A DNA stretch of 64,000 bases from CAKZLS01 sp963786305. Its GTDB lineage: Bacteria > Pseudomonadota > Alphaproteobacteria > Rhodospirillales > Defluviicoccaceae. Shown piece by piece: positions 16,642 to 24,949 of the stretch. Under the pieces are notes generated by a model, which saw nothing but the letters and a program-made list of their open reading frames with translations, ran no database searches and was not told the DNA's origin. The translations under genes and the position numbers were made by a program. The DNA is taken from contig CAWAYL010000014.1 of the NCBI GenBank assembly GCA_963786305.1, forward strand, positions 1 through 64,000, given 5' to 3'. Position 1 is the first letter of the stretch; each line of letters starts with the position of its first letter.

Positions 16642-17844
16642 TCACGCGTATTCGGGCTCGAAGGCCATCTTGGCCGGCGCGCCCTTGGACCAGAACGGCG
16701 ACATCTCCCGCAAACGATTGACGATCGGAGGCAGGACCGCCAGCACCCGGTCGATCTGCTCGGCGGTGTTGTCGCGCGACAGCGAAAACCGGATGGAGCC
16801 GTGGGCGGCGGTAAAGGGAATATCCATGGCGCGCATGACGTGCGACGGCTCCAAAGACCCCGACGTGCAGGCCGAGCCGGACGACGCGGCGATCCCCTCG
16901 CGGTTGAGGTGGAGCAGGATCGCCTCGCCCTCGATGAACTCGAACGCGATGTTGGACGTGTTGGGCAGCCGGCTCATGGGATCGCCGGTGACGAAGCAGT
17001 TGCCGACGCTCTCGACGATGCCTTTCTCCAGCCGGTCGCGGAGTTCGCGGACGCGGGTGTTTTCGTCGGTCAGATGGGCCAGCGCCAGTTCGCAAGCCTT
17101 GCCGAGGCCGATAATGCCGGTGGTGTTCTCGGTGCCGGCCCGGCGTTCGCGTTCCTGATGGCCGCCGCGCAGAAGGGGGCGGAACCGGGTGCCCCGGCGC
17201 ACATAAAGCGCGCCCGTGCCCTTGGGCGCATGAAGCTTGTGTCCCGACAGCGACAGCATGTCGATCACGGAGCTTTTCAGGTCTATGGGCACCTTGCCCA
17301 CGGCCTGCACGGCGTCTGTATGAAACTCGATCCCGAAGCTCTTCGCCAGTTTGGCGAGCTGCTCGACGGGAAACAGGTTTCCGGTCTCGTTGTTGGCCCA
17401 CATGATCGACGCGACGGCCACGTTGGGCGACAGGGCGGCGACGTACGCGTCGATATCCAGCCGCCCTCGGCGGTCCACGGGGATCACGTGCAGGCGGTAT
17501 CCCTCGTGCTCTTCCAGGTGACGGCAGAGCGAGAGAACGGCTGGATGCTCGACGGCGCTGGTGATGATCTCCCGGCGATCCGGATGGGTCGCGAGCGCCG
17601 ACATGATGGCGGCATTGTCGGATTCCGTACCGCACGACGTGAACACGATCTCATGGTCGAACTCGGCGCCAAGCAGAGTCTGAACCTGGCCGCGCGCTTC
17701 GCGGATGTTCCGCCCGACGCTGTCGCCGAAGGAATGCATCGACGACGGGTTGCCGAATTTCTCGGTGAAGAACGGCAGCATGGCGTCGACCACGAGCGGA
17801 TCGACCCGCGTGGTGGCGTTGTTGTCGAGATAAATACCGTCCAT
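16642..17844 (-). CDS. nifS: Cysteine desulfurase NifS
   Basis: The 400-residue PLP enzyme supplies sulfur for nitrogenase Fe-S clusters. It has MDGIYLDNNATT at the start, SAVEHPAV (PLP-stacking His), the PLP lysine in SLSGHKLHAPKG (about 203), the mobile catalytic Cys in SSGSACTSG (about 325) and a C-terminal tail. Frame is clean over its whole length. It lies between nifU and nifV in the same leftward operon. Confidence 0.96.
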   Translation of the reverse strand: MDGIYLDNNATTRVDPLVVDAMLPFFTEKFGNPSSMHSFGDSVGRNIREARGQVQTLLGAEFDHEIVFTSCGTESDNAAIMSALATHPDRREIITSAVEHPAVLSLCRHLEEHEGYRLHVIPVDRRGRLDIDAYVAALSPNVAVASIMWANNETGNLFPVEQLAKLAKSFGIEFHTDAVQAVGKVPIDLKSSVIDMLSLSGHKLHAPKGTGALYVRRGTRFRPLLRGGHQERERRAGTENTTGIIGLGKACELALAHLTDENTRVRELRDRLEKGIVESVGNCFVTGDPMSRLPNTSNIAFEFIEGEAILLHLNREGIAASSGSACTSGSLEPSHVMRAMDIPFTAAHGSIRFSLSRDNTAEQIDRVLAVLPPIVNRLREMSPFWSKGAPAKMAFEPEYA

Positions 17845-17889
17845 GGTCTTGTCCTTTATCTTTTTCGACTCGCGTACAGGGCCGCGACC

Positions 17890-18822
17890 TCAGGCCAGCA
17901 TGCTGACCACTGTTTCGGGGACGACACGCACCGACCGGCCGAGCGCCGGCACCAGCTTTTCGCGCAATCCATGCAGCGTGGCCGACGACATCTCGCAGTT
18001 GGCGCAGGTGCCATAGAGCTTCACCGTCACCAGGTCACCATCCACGTTCACGAGTTTGAGGTCGCCGCCATCGTGGATGAAAACGGGCCGCAGTTCGTCG
18101 ATGGCTTTCTGGACGACGAGAATGCGTTCGACCATGCTCATCGCGGACGCGCCGATTTCGGTTTCGGGTTTGGAGGCGGGTTCCGCGATCACCGCCGCCG
18201 GCGTCCCCGCCCGGAAGGCGGCGCCGGCGTCCAGCGTGCCGTCGGCCACCATGGCGGCGTTGACGCTGGCGAGCACGCCCTCGATCTTTTCGTGGCATGT
18301 GGCGCAGCTGCCGCCGGCCTTGGTGTAGGCCACGACCTGCGGCAGCGAAGTGAGCGCATTGACGCGGATGGTGCGCTCCAGCATGCCTTCGGCGACACCG
18401 AAACACTTGCAGATCAGCGCACCGTCCTCGTGATCGTCTTCCACCAGGGCCTCGCCCTTGTAGTCCGCAATGGCGGCGCGCAGAGCCTCGGCGCCCATCA
18501 CCGAGCAATGCATCTTCTCCATGGGGAGACCCTCGAGATAGTTGGCGATGTCCTGGTTGGTGACGGCCAGAGCCTCGTCGGGCGTCTTGCCGATGATCAG
18601 TTCGGTGAGCGCCGACGAAGACGCGATGGCCGAGCCGCACCCGAAAGTCTCGAATGTGGCCGCGCCGATCCGGCCCGTGGCCTCGTCGACCCGCACCATC
18701 AGGCGGAGCGCGTCGCCGCACGATATGGAGCCCACCTCACCGACGCCATTGGCGTCCTCGAGAACACCGATGTTGCGCGGGTTGAAGAAATGGTCCTTGA
18801 GCTTGTCCGAATAATCCCACAT
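17890..18822 (-). CDS. nifU: Fe-S scaffold protein NifU
   Basis: The 310-residue modular scaffold starts at ATG 18822 (MWDYSDKLKDHFFNPRN). The IscU-like N-terminal domain has Cys in GSISCGD, FGCGSAIA and MHCSVMG. A central [2Fe-2S] ferredoxin-like domain has CKCFGV and GGSCATCHEKIE. The C-terminal Nfu domain has GTCANCEMSSAT. It builds [Fe-S] clusters from NifS sulfur for NifH and other nif proteins. It starts 19 bp after the iscA-like gene and is intact. Confidence 0.96.
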   Translation of the reverse strand: MWDYSDKLKDHFFNPRNIGVLEDANGVGEVGSISCGDALRLMVRVDEATGRIGAATFETFGCGSAIASSSALTELIIGKTPDEALAVTNQDIANYLEGLPMEKMHCSVMGAEALRAAIADYKGEALVEDDHEDGALICKCFGVAEGMLERTIRVNALTSLPQVVAYTKAGGSCATCHEKIEGVLASVNAAMVADGTLDAGAAFRAGTPAAVIAEPASKPETEIGASAMSMVERILVVQKAIDELRPVFIHDGGDLKLVNVDGDLVTVKLYGTCANCEMSSATLHGLREKLVPALGRSVRVVPETVVSMLA

Positions 18823-18841
18823 GGCCGATAATCCCTTAGCG

Positions 18842-19165
18842 CTATCCCGAAAACGATTTGCCGCAGCTGCAGACATCCCTCGCGTTCGGATTGTCGAACA
18901 CGAACCCCGAGGCTTCGACGCTCTCGACGAAATCCACGTTGACGCCGTCGACGATGGGCAGGCTTTGGTGGTCGACGTAGATCTTGATATCGCCAAACTC
19001 GTAGACACGGTCGCCCTCGCACACGGACTTCTCGAGGCCGAGGGTATATTGCAGCCCAGAACACCCGCCCTGGTCCACCATGATCCGGAGACCGTCGGTG
19101 CCGTCTTCCGCCATCGCGATCAGACGCCTGAGGGTGTCCTGGGCCTTCTCCGTCAACGCCACCAT
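18842..19165 (-). CDS. iscA: IscA/HesB-type Fe-S carrier of the nif operon
   Basis: The 107-residue protein starts at ATG 19165 (MVALTEKAQDTLRRLIAMAE). A-type carrier cysteines are in DQGGCSGLQYTLG and the C-terminal DVCSCGKSF. It probably passes clusters to nitrogenase proteins (the nif-specific IscA role). It is the first gene of the iscA-nifUSVW unit, with a sigma54 promoter about 55 bp upstream. Confidence 0.92.
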   Translation of the reverse strand: MVALTEKAQDTLRRLIAMAEDGTDGLRIMVDQGGCSGLQYTLGLEKSVCEGDRVYEFGDIKIYVDHQSLPIVDGVNVDFVESVEASGFVFDNPNARDVCSCGKSFSG

Positions 19166-19220
19166 GTGCCTCGTTCCTTCCACGCCTGGCCTTGCGACAA
19201 TCGGTGTTCGCCACGGTAAA

Positions 19221-19237
19221 AGCAAAGGCCGTGCCAA
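19221..19237 (-). promoter_or_regulatory. Sigma54 promoter of the iscA-nifUSVW unit
   Basis: The minus strand reads TTGGCACGGCCTTTGCT, a full -24/-12 match (TGGCAC-N5-TTGCT). It lies about 56-72 bp before the iscA start. Confidence 0.9.
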
Positions 19238-19309
19238 ATATTCAAGGTGCTGATAATGCTGAATTTACAGGGAGGGGCGACCGGCGATCGTCGGCTGGAA
19301 CGTCCGGTT

Positions 19310-19325
19310 TGTCGGATATCCAACA
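19310..19325. promoter_or_regulatory. NifA upstream activator site (iscA unit)
   Basis: TGTCGGATATCCAACA matches TGT-N10-ACA. It sits about 75-90 bp upstream of the -24 element, a normal distance for NifA contact by DNA looping. Confidence 0.8.
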
Positions 19326-19415
19326 TGTCGGGCCGCGACACCGACACCGGTTCGCTGGCGCTTGTGGGCGGGCGCGACGTTGGTATAAGAACCCGCGCAA
19401 AGGGAGAACTACGCG

Positions 19416-20411
19416 ATGGGCGATACAAGACGGATGCGCGCGTTGACATTTTATCTCGGTGTGCTCGGGGCCACGGCCGCACTTTTATTCGGCGTGCCGA
19501 TCGGCCGCCCCGCGGTCAACGCTTCCGAAACCGGCGTAAAATCGGAGAAGGCGGCGAACATGAGGGCCATCGCCACCCATTCGCCCGGCGTAACCTACAA
19601 CGGGCTTCACACCACCGAAAACCCGACGACCCAACAGGTCGCCGACGACCTCGAACGGGTGAAGCGGCATTTCAGTACCATCCGAACCTACTATCCCCAA
19701 TTCGGCGGCGGTGCCGTCGACGTCGGCAAGGTTGCGGCGGATGTGGGTCTGAAGGTGCTTCTCGGGCTGTATCTCTATCACGGTCAGCCGGCCTGGATCG
19801 CCAAGGACTATGATCAATTCGTCAAGCCGGCGGTCGGCCGCGGCAACGTCATCGGCGTTCTCATCGGCAACGAAGACTCCGACCAGTTCACGACCGTCAA
19901 GGAATACTTGAAAAAGGCAAGGACCGACTTTCCGCGAACGCCGGTCGGCTCAAGCCAGACGGCCGGCTTCTGGCTGGCCGATGCGCGCGCCGCAGAAATC
20001 CAGCCGCTGGTGGATTTCATCGCGGTCAACATCTATCCGAACTGGGATTGGGAGAAGGCCGACGCCGACAACCAGCCCATCGGCGTGACGCCCCAAACAG
20101 GCTTCGCGTCGTTCCGAGGCGCGTACGATCAGATCGCCGCCAAGTATCCGGGCAAACAGGTGGTCGTCACCGAAACCGGCTGGCCGACGAGTTACGGCGC
20201 GGTTCCTTCCAAGCAGTTCCCCATTGGCATTCGCAATGCCGGCGACTACCTGAAATCAGTGACGAGGTGGGCCGAAACGTCCGATCCGCCGGTCAACATC
20301 CATGTGTACGGGATGTTCGATCCCCTCTACGGGGTCGGTCTCGGTTCCCTGTTCAACTATCATTTCGGCTTAATCGACTCCGACGGCCAGGCGAAGGGAG
20401 TTTTGTTCTAA
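19416..20411 (+). CDS. Glycoside hydrolase family 17-like protein
   Basis: The 331-residue protein has an N-terminal hydrophobic segment (about residues 9-27), giving a signal peptide or anchor. The TIM-barrel GH17 pattern is visible: PGVTYNGLHTTENPTTQQV, the acid/base region VIGVLIGNEDS and the nucleophile region QVVVTETGWPTSYG. Such enzymes act on beta-1,3-glucans, here probably in the envelope or periplasm. It points away from the iscA unit; no sigma54 motif faces it, so its place in the nif island may be incidental. It precedes a RAM-domain gene by 34 bp. Confidence 0.8.
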   Translation: MGDTRRMRALTFYLGVLGATAALLFGVPIGRPAVNASETGVKSEKAANMRAIATHSPGVTYNGLHTTENPTTQQVADDLERVKRHFSTIRTYYPQFGGGAVDVGKVAADVGLKVLLGLYLYHGQPAWIAKDYDQFVKPAVGRGNVIGVLIGNEDSDQFTTVKEYLKKARTDFPRTPVGSSQTAGFWLADARAAEIQPLVDFIAVNIYPNWDWEKADADNQPIGVTPQTGFASFRGAYDQIAAKYPGKQVVVTETGWPTSYGAVPSKQFPIGIRNAGDYLKSVTRWAETSDPPVNIHVYGMFDPLYGVGLGSLFNYHFGLIDSDGQAKGVLF

Positions 20412-20445
20412 GATCGCCTCCAATGAAGCACACAAGGACCATGCA

Positions 20446-20682
20446 ATGACGCTGATTTTTGTTCAACTTCTCTGTCATCCAGGGAAAACCTATCAGGTTG
20501 CCGACGAACTCTATCAACGCGAAATCGTGTCGGAACTGTATTCGACCAGCGGCGACTACGACCTGATCATGAAAGTCTATATTCCGGACGGCACCGATAT
20601 CGGCAAATTCGTCAACGATCACATCCTCGATGTAGAGGGGATCCAGCGGTCGCTGACGACGCTGACTTTTCGCGCGTTCTGA
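20446..20682 (+). CDS. Stand-alone Lrp/AsnC ligand-binding (RAM) domain
   Basis: The 78-residue protein consists only of the RAM domain: FVQLLCHPGKTYQVADELYQ, SELYSTSGDYDLIMKVYI, then LDVEGIQRSLTTLTFRAF. There is no DNA-binding helix-turn-helix. Such SraA/AsnC-C-terminal proteins form oligomers that sense amino acids or modulate full-length Lrp regulators. It is convergent with the nifQ-side operon, 54 bp from the MauE-fusion end. Confidence 0.82.
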   Translation: MTLIFVQLLCHPGKTYQVADELYQREIVSELYSTSGDYDLIMKVYIPDGTDIGKFVNDHILDVEGIQRSLTTLTFRAF

Positions 20683-20736
20683 TGAACGATGCCCGATCAT
20701 CCGATCGTATGGGTACCATATGTTGGGTCCAAACCA

Positions 20737-21522
20737 CTAGACTTTGATCAACATCCACAGCCCCATCAGCACCATCATCAGGTTTTCGGTAAGCGAGATG
20801 AAACCGAGGGGCACGTTGCTGTTGCCGCCGACGCAGGCGCACTTCAGCTCCCGCTTGTCGATGTATACGGCCTTGATGACCGACACCGCGCCTATGGTGC
20901 CGATGAAAAGGGCAATGGGCGAAGCGATCCAAATCAGCGCGCCGGCGATCATCAAAACGCCGGCCAGAGCCTCGCCGAACGGATAGAGATAGCCGTAGCG
21001 AACCCAGCGGCGCGCGAGCAGATCGTAATTCAGGAACATCGTGGAAAAGCTTTCCAGATCCTGCAGCTTCTGGACGGCTAGGAGGCACATGCTGATGGCG
21101 ATGAACCACTCGAAGGCTCGGACCGTCAGCACCGAGCCGAGGGCATACCAACTGACGGCGAGGGCCATCAGCAAGGCCATGGAAAAAATGGCGATGACCG
21201 GCTGGTACGACGTTTTATCCTCGTCCTTTGCGTCACGGCCGAGATATTCCCTCAAGCTCTCGTAGCCGCCGATGCGTTCGCCGCCGACGAAGACCTGCGG
21301 TGTCGTATCCACATTGTGGTCACGCTGGAAGGCGTCGGTTTGCTGGCGGGTTTCCAGCCGGTGGTCTTCGACGTCGAAACCCTCCCGTTCGAGCAGGTCC
21401 TTCGCCTTCAAGCCAAACGGGCAGACATGGTCGTCCATGACCATGCGATAGAGCGTTGCGACTTTTTTGGGGTCGGTATGGGTTGTGTCCACGTCGGCAT
21501 CTCCCGCGAGTTCCTCTGCCAA
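20737..21522 (-). CDS. Glutaredoxin-MauE fusion membrane protein
   Basis: In this 261-residue protein residues 15-90 form a glutaredoxin-like domain (RMVMDDHVCPFGLKAKDLLE with a CPFG active site, then DTTPQVFVGGERIGGYESL). From about 105 on there are five hydrophobic segments of MauE/DoxX type, and a CACVGG pair. MauE proteins assist disulfide or redox maturation of exported enzymes. It closes the nifHDKENX-DUF269-fdxB-nifQ unit, 89 bp after nifQ. The single active-site Cys followed by PFG differs from the common CPYC. The link to nitrogen fixation is inferred from position. Confidence 0.75.
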   Translation of the reverse strand: MAEELAGDADVDTTHTDPKKVATLYRMVMDDHVCPFGLKAKDLLEREGFDVEDHRLETRQQTDAFQRDHNVDTTPQVFVGGERIGGYESLREYLGRDAKDEDKTSYQPVIAIFSMALLMALAVSWYALGSVLTVRAFEWFIAISMCLLAVQKLQDLESFSTMFLNYDLLARRWVRYGYLYPFGEALAGVLMIAGALIWIASPIALFIGTIGAVSVIKAVYIDKRELKCACVGGNSNVPLGFISLTENLMMVLMGLWMLIKV

Positions 21523-21611
21523 ACATGCGAATTCGTGCTTTTCATGCTAACGATTGACAGAGGGAATTGTTCCGGGCGCCTGGCCGGCGGGCGGTCGACC
21601 GGACCCAGGGG

Positions 21612-22214
21612 TCACGGCCGGCGGGGTTGGAGGGCCGACAGCGGCTCTCCCGCTTCCGGACCGAAACAATCGGCGACATCGCCGCAGACGTCGCAATTGG
21701 GGGCCTTGCAGAGGACGACGCCGTCGCGCTCGCAGAGCTGGCGGTAGAAGAACTTCTTCCACTTCATGTCCGCGTCGTTGCGGGCTTTCAGACCGGGAAA
21801 GTGCCGGTCCATCAAGGTGTTCAGCTCACCGCGGTTGAACAGGCCCAGGTCCTGCCAGAGATGGTTGGCGCCGAGCGAACGGCGGGCGACGATGGCGGCG
21901 AGCCAGGCTTCCTCGGGGGCTCCGCGGGCGCGATGATCGAGCAGAAGCTGGCGAAGGTCGGGCTCCTCCCATTGGTCCGGGTCCGGGCCGTCTCCCACCG
22001 TTTCGGCGGGGATGTGCCTCCAGGCATGGGGAAAATAGGCGTCGAAAAGTTCCGCGAGAACGGCGGCCGACAGGCCGAGCGCCTGCGTCAGGGGGCGCGA
22101 AAACTCGGCCGCTCCCATGGCCAGCGCGCAGGCAAACACATGGCGGTCGAACGGGTCTCCAAGACCCGTCTCCACAAGCTGCCCGTGCAGGGTGTCCATG
22201 ACGTCGCTGATCAT
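21612..22214 (-). CDS. nifQ: NifQ, molybdenum donor for FeMo-co
   Basis: The 200-residue protein ends with the NifQ cysteine motif Cx4Cx2Cx5C (LCKAPNCDVCGDVADCFG, about residues 170-187), which binds a Mo-Fe-S cluster. NifQ delivers Mo to NifEN for FeMo-cofactor assembly. It lies 16 bp after fdxB in the long nifH operon. The frame is clean. Confidence 0.92.
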   Translation of the reverse strand: MISDVMDTLHGQLVETGLGDPFDRHVFACALAMGAAEFSRPLTQALGLSAAVLAELFDAYFPHAWRHIPAETVGDGPDPDQWEEPDLRQLLLDHRARGAPEEAWLAAIVARRSLGANHLWQDLGLFNRGELNTLMDRHFPGLKARNDADMKWKKFFYRQLCERDGVVLCKAPNCDVCGDVADCFGPEAGEPLSALQPRRP

Positions 22215-22230
22215 GACCCGCCGATCATAC

Positions 22231-22533
22231 TCAGGCCGCGAAGGCCTCGGCGGCCGGGATCATCTTGATGGAATGCGACCCGCAGACCAGAAGACACGAT
22301 TCGCATCCGACACACTGGCCCTTGTCGGCAATGGTCATGATCATGCGCTCCACCTCGTCGTCGTCGGGCTCCACGAGTTCGCCGTCCTCCGTCTTGCCCA
22401 TCATGGCGAGGACGCCATGGTTGCACACCTTGTAGCAGCGGCCGCAGCCGATGCAGGTTTCCGCCTCGAGGTGTTCGATGAACATCGGCGTCCAGGGGGT
22501 TCCGTCGCGCCGCAGCGCCTGATAGTCGGTCAT
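22231..22533 (-). CDS. fdxB: nif-specific 2[4Fe-4S] ferredoxin III (FdxB)
   Basis: The 100-residue ferredoxin has two cluster motifs: CIGCGRCYKVC (about residues 27-37) and CVGCESCLLVC (about 74-84), separated by an acidic stretch (ELVEPDDDEVE). The pattern is that of ferredoxin III found beside nifX/DUF269 in alphaproteobacteria. It probably donates electrons for FeMo-co synthesis. It lies between DUF269 and nifQ. Confidence 0.9.
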   Translation of the reverse strand: MTDYQALRRDGTPWTPMFIEHLEAETCIGCGRCYKVCNHGVLAMMGKTEDGELVEPDDDEVERMIMTIADKGQCVGCESCLLVCGSHSIKMIPAAEAFAA

Positions 22534-22581
22534 TGTTTCTAGCCTCTTCTCGGTGGGGTCGGGTGGTGGCCACCGCCGGCG

Positions 22582-23085
22582 TCAGTCGCCGGCCTTGGCT
22601 ACGTCGGGGAAACGGTTGATGACGTCGATGCCGTTGGCGACCAGGGCGTCGCCGGCCGCCGCCAGGGCGTCCGTCGATTCGAAGCCGAACCGGTGGACGT
22701 CTCTGAGCGTGCGGCTGACAACCACCAACCGGCCAGCGGTAATCAGCACGCGGCCGAACCCCTCGCCGGAGATCTTCATGATCGGCGTCGCGTCGAGTCG
22801 GGTCACGCGATTGAGGGCGTAGGCGACGGCCGTGTAGAAGATTTCGAGCCGCCACAGCACCTTCTCGTCGGGATCGCCGATGATGGGAATGGCCCGGCGT
22901 TCTTCCTTGGTCACGACGAAGCCTTGCAGGATCTCGTCATCGGATTTCTTCGCCCACGCGCCGTACGTATCGTGGGCCCGCATGAGGGTGACGAGCGCCT
23001 CGCGGTAGTAGATCGTCGGGTTGGCTGGGTCCGGGGCCGGATTGGGGCGGGCGGCGGCCGGTGCGGCGAAGCGGGCTTCGGGCAT
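22582..23085 (-). CDS. NifX-associated protein (DUF269)
   Basis: The 167-residue protein has the DUF269 core: VTLMRAHDTYGAWAKKSDDE, IPIIGDPDEKVLWRLEIFYT, MKISGEGFGRVLITAGRLVV and VHRFGFESTDALAAAGDAL. It almost always follows nifX in nif clusters; the role in cofactor assembly is not settled. Its first base coincides with the last base of nifX. Confidence 0.9.
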   Translation of the reverse strand: MPEARFAAPAAARPNPAPDPANPTIYYREALVTLMRAHDTYGAWAKKSDDEILQGFVVTKEERRAIPIIGDPDEKVLWRLEIFYTAVAYALNRVTRLDATPIMKISGEGFGRVLITAGRLVVVSRTLRDVHRFGFESTDALAAAGDALVANGIDVINRFPDVAKAGD

Positions 23086-23606
23086 TACGCGCGCTCCTCC
23101 AGATCCTCGTCGAGGAAATCCAGGTTCTTGACGCGCTCGCTCGTCATCGCCTTGCGCAGCCAGGGCGGCGGCGACGTCTTCAGCATGGTCTGCACCCGGT
23201 CCAGCACCTGGTCGATGGGCTCGGGATGGGGCAGCTTCACCGGGTGGATGCGGCGATTGACCACCTTGGCCGCCGCCGGCCCGCCGATGGCGAGGACGAA
23301 CAGCAAAGCGCAGCCCTCGATGGCGTCGACCCTGGGCGTAATGCGGTCGTCGTTCGCGTCGGCGTGGACGCCGTCCTCGCTGCTGGATCCGTCGAACCGG
23401 ATGGCCTCGACGAAGTGGTATTCGTCCGCCGAGACGGCGTAGATGGCAAAGTTGCGGGCGCCGCCGAAATGGGCGTCCATGGTTCTGAGATCGTGGGTGG
23501 CAAAGGCAATCCGCATGGGTCCTCCTTCCGACGGGGCGCCGGCGTTGTCGTCGCTGTCGGCGTCCGAACCGACCAATCGCAGCCTACGCACTGATGACAC
23601 TGGCAT
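23085..23606 (-). CDS. nifX: NifX, FeMo-co precursor carrier
   Basis: I start at ATG 23606 (MPVSSVRRLRLVGSDADSDD), giving 173 residues, because this matches the family and overlaps the end of nifN. The Nif-X/NifB domain reads MRIAFATHDLRTMDAHFGGA and NFAIYAVSADEYHFVEAI. NifX holds NifB-co or the VK-cluster during FeMo-co assembly with NifEN. No frameshift is seen. Confidence 0.9.
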   Translation of the reverse strand: MPVSSVRRLRLVGSDADSDDNAGAPSEGGPMRIAFATHDLRTMDAHFGGARNFAIYAVSADEYHFVEAIRFDGSSSEDGVHADANDDRITPRVDAIEGCALLFVLAIGGPAAAKVVNRRIHPVKLPHPEPIDQVLDRVQTMLKTSPPPWLRKAMTSERVKNLDFLDEDLEERA

Positions 23607-24949
23607 CGCTCGCGACCTCCCTGTCCTGGCGCACATAGGGCCGGTGTTCCGGTTGGTGATCGATGAAGATGTTGCCGATGTCGAACAGCAGGTCCCGGGT
23701 CCCCCGATATCCGACGCTGACCTGATGACCGGCGCCCAGGCGATCGAATACCGGAAAGCCCATGCGATAGAGCGGCGCGCCGATGGCCGCCGCGGTCGCT
23801 TCGGCGTGGGCGTTGGCGACGACGAGATCGCAACCGCCTACCGATGCCAGGCGTTCCAGGTCGTCGAGGTCGCCCACGACGACGGTCTCGCACGGAACCT
23901 TGGCGGCGGCGGGGCTTTTCATTGTGGTGACGGCGGCGCCGACCCGGCAGCCCATCTCGTCGAGGAAGCGGCTGACCGCCAGCAGCATGTCCGGTTCGGC
24001 CGCCACCGCCGCGGTGCGGTCGGTGAAGAAGAAGTGGCTGTCGAGCATGGCGTCCACCAGGCGACTGCGTTCGCGGCGCAGCGCGTCGGGCGCCGGCCGG
24101 CCGCTCAGGTTGATCAGCGTTTCGACGAAGGCATCGAAGGCTTCCAGGCCGATCAGCCGGTCGAACACCTTGAACGGCACGCCCGAGCGGCGTTCCAGGG
24201 CTTCCGCGGCGCCCCGCATGTGTTCGCCGATGGCGAGCGTGATCTGCGACGCGCCCATCCGGCTCACCCGATCGACCGGCGTGCCGCCGAGCGTCGTCGG
24301 CACGTATTCATCGGGAATGTGGCCATCGAGCGAGCCCGACAGGTCGGGAAGGACGATGGCGGACAGCCCGAAGCTCTCGACGGTATCGCGCACCGCCTCC
24401 ACGTCGGCCGGCGTCATGTAGCTGGCGGGCAGGATGTTGATCTGGCGGAGAATACGCGGCTGGCGCCCTTGCTGCACCAGGGCGTCGATCATCGCCTGGA
24501 CGGCGCTGGCCCAGCCGACCTCGAGGCTGCCGGCGAAATCGGGGGTCGGCGCGTGAACCACGGTCAGGTCGCTCCATTCGGGATGGCGCAGCATGATCGA
24601 TCGCAGATCGCCGCGCACGTCCTCGTCGCGGGTCTCGGTAAGGGCGGTGGAGCAGAGGCCGATGAGTTTGGGGTTGGCGCGTTCGAATATATTGCCGATG
24701 GCCTGTTCGATATTCTCGGCGCCGCCGAGGATGGTGCTGAGTTCGCTCATCGCCGTGGTCTGCAGCGGGATGGCCTCGCGGAAATGGCGGACGAGAAGGA
24801 CAAGGGCGAAAGCGGTGCACCCCTGGCTTCCGTGCAACAAGCGGAAGGCTCTGATCAACGCCGAGAAAGGCCAGCGCGCCTCCCAACGCGGGGCTGGATT
24901 TCAGCGGATTGACGGCGCAGGCTTTGGTTCCGATCTCGGCCACGTTCAT
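23584..24949 (-). CDS. nifN: NifN, FeMo-co scaffold beta subunit (one frameshift)
   Basis: It starts at ATG 24949 (MNVAEIGTKACAVNPLKSSP), overlapping the nifE stop by four bases. One extra base near 24845 (LGVDQSLPL then LLHGSQGCTAFALVLLVRHF) must be removed to read about 454 residues. The HGSQGC motif corresponds to the NifN cluster cysteine region. NifN pairs with NifE to convert the NifB-derived cluster into FeMo-co. Its C-terminus overlaps nifX by 23 bp. Confidence 0.9.

Noticed and set aside
12462..18831. Long plus-strand open frames opposite the NfnAB fusion and nifSU
   Set aside because: These are rich in His, Arg, Asp and Val, typical of antisense shadows; all conserved motifs are on the minus strand.
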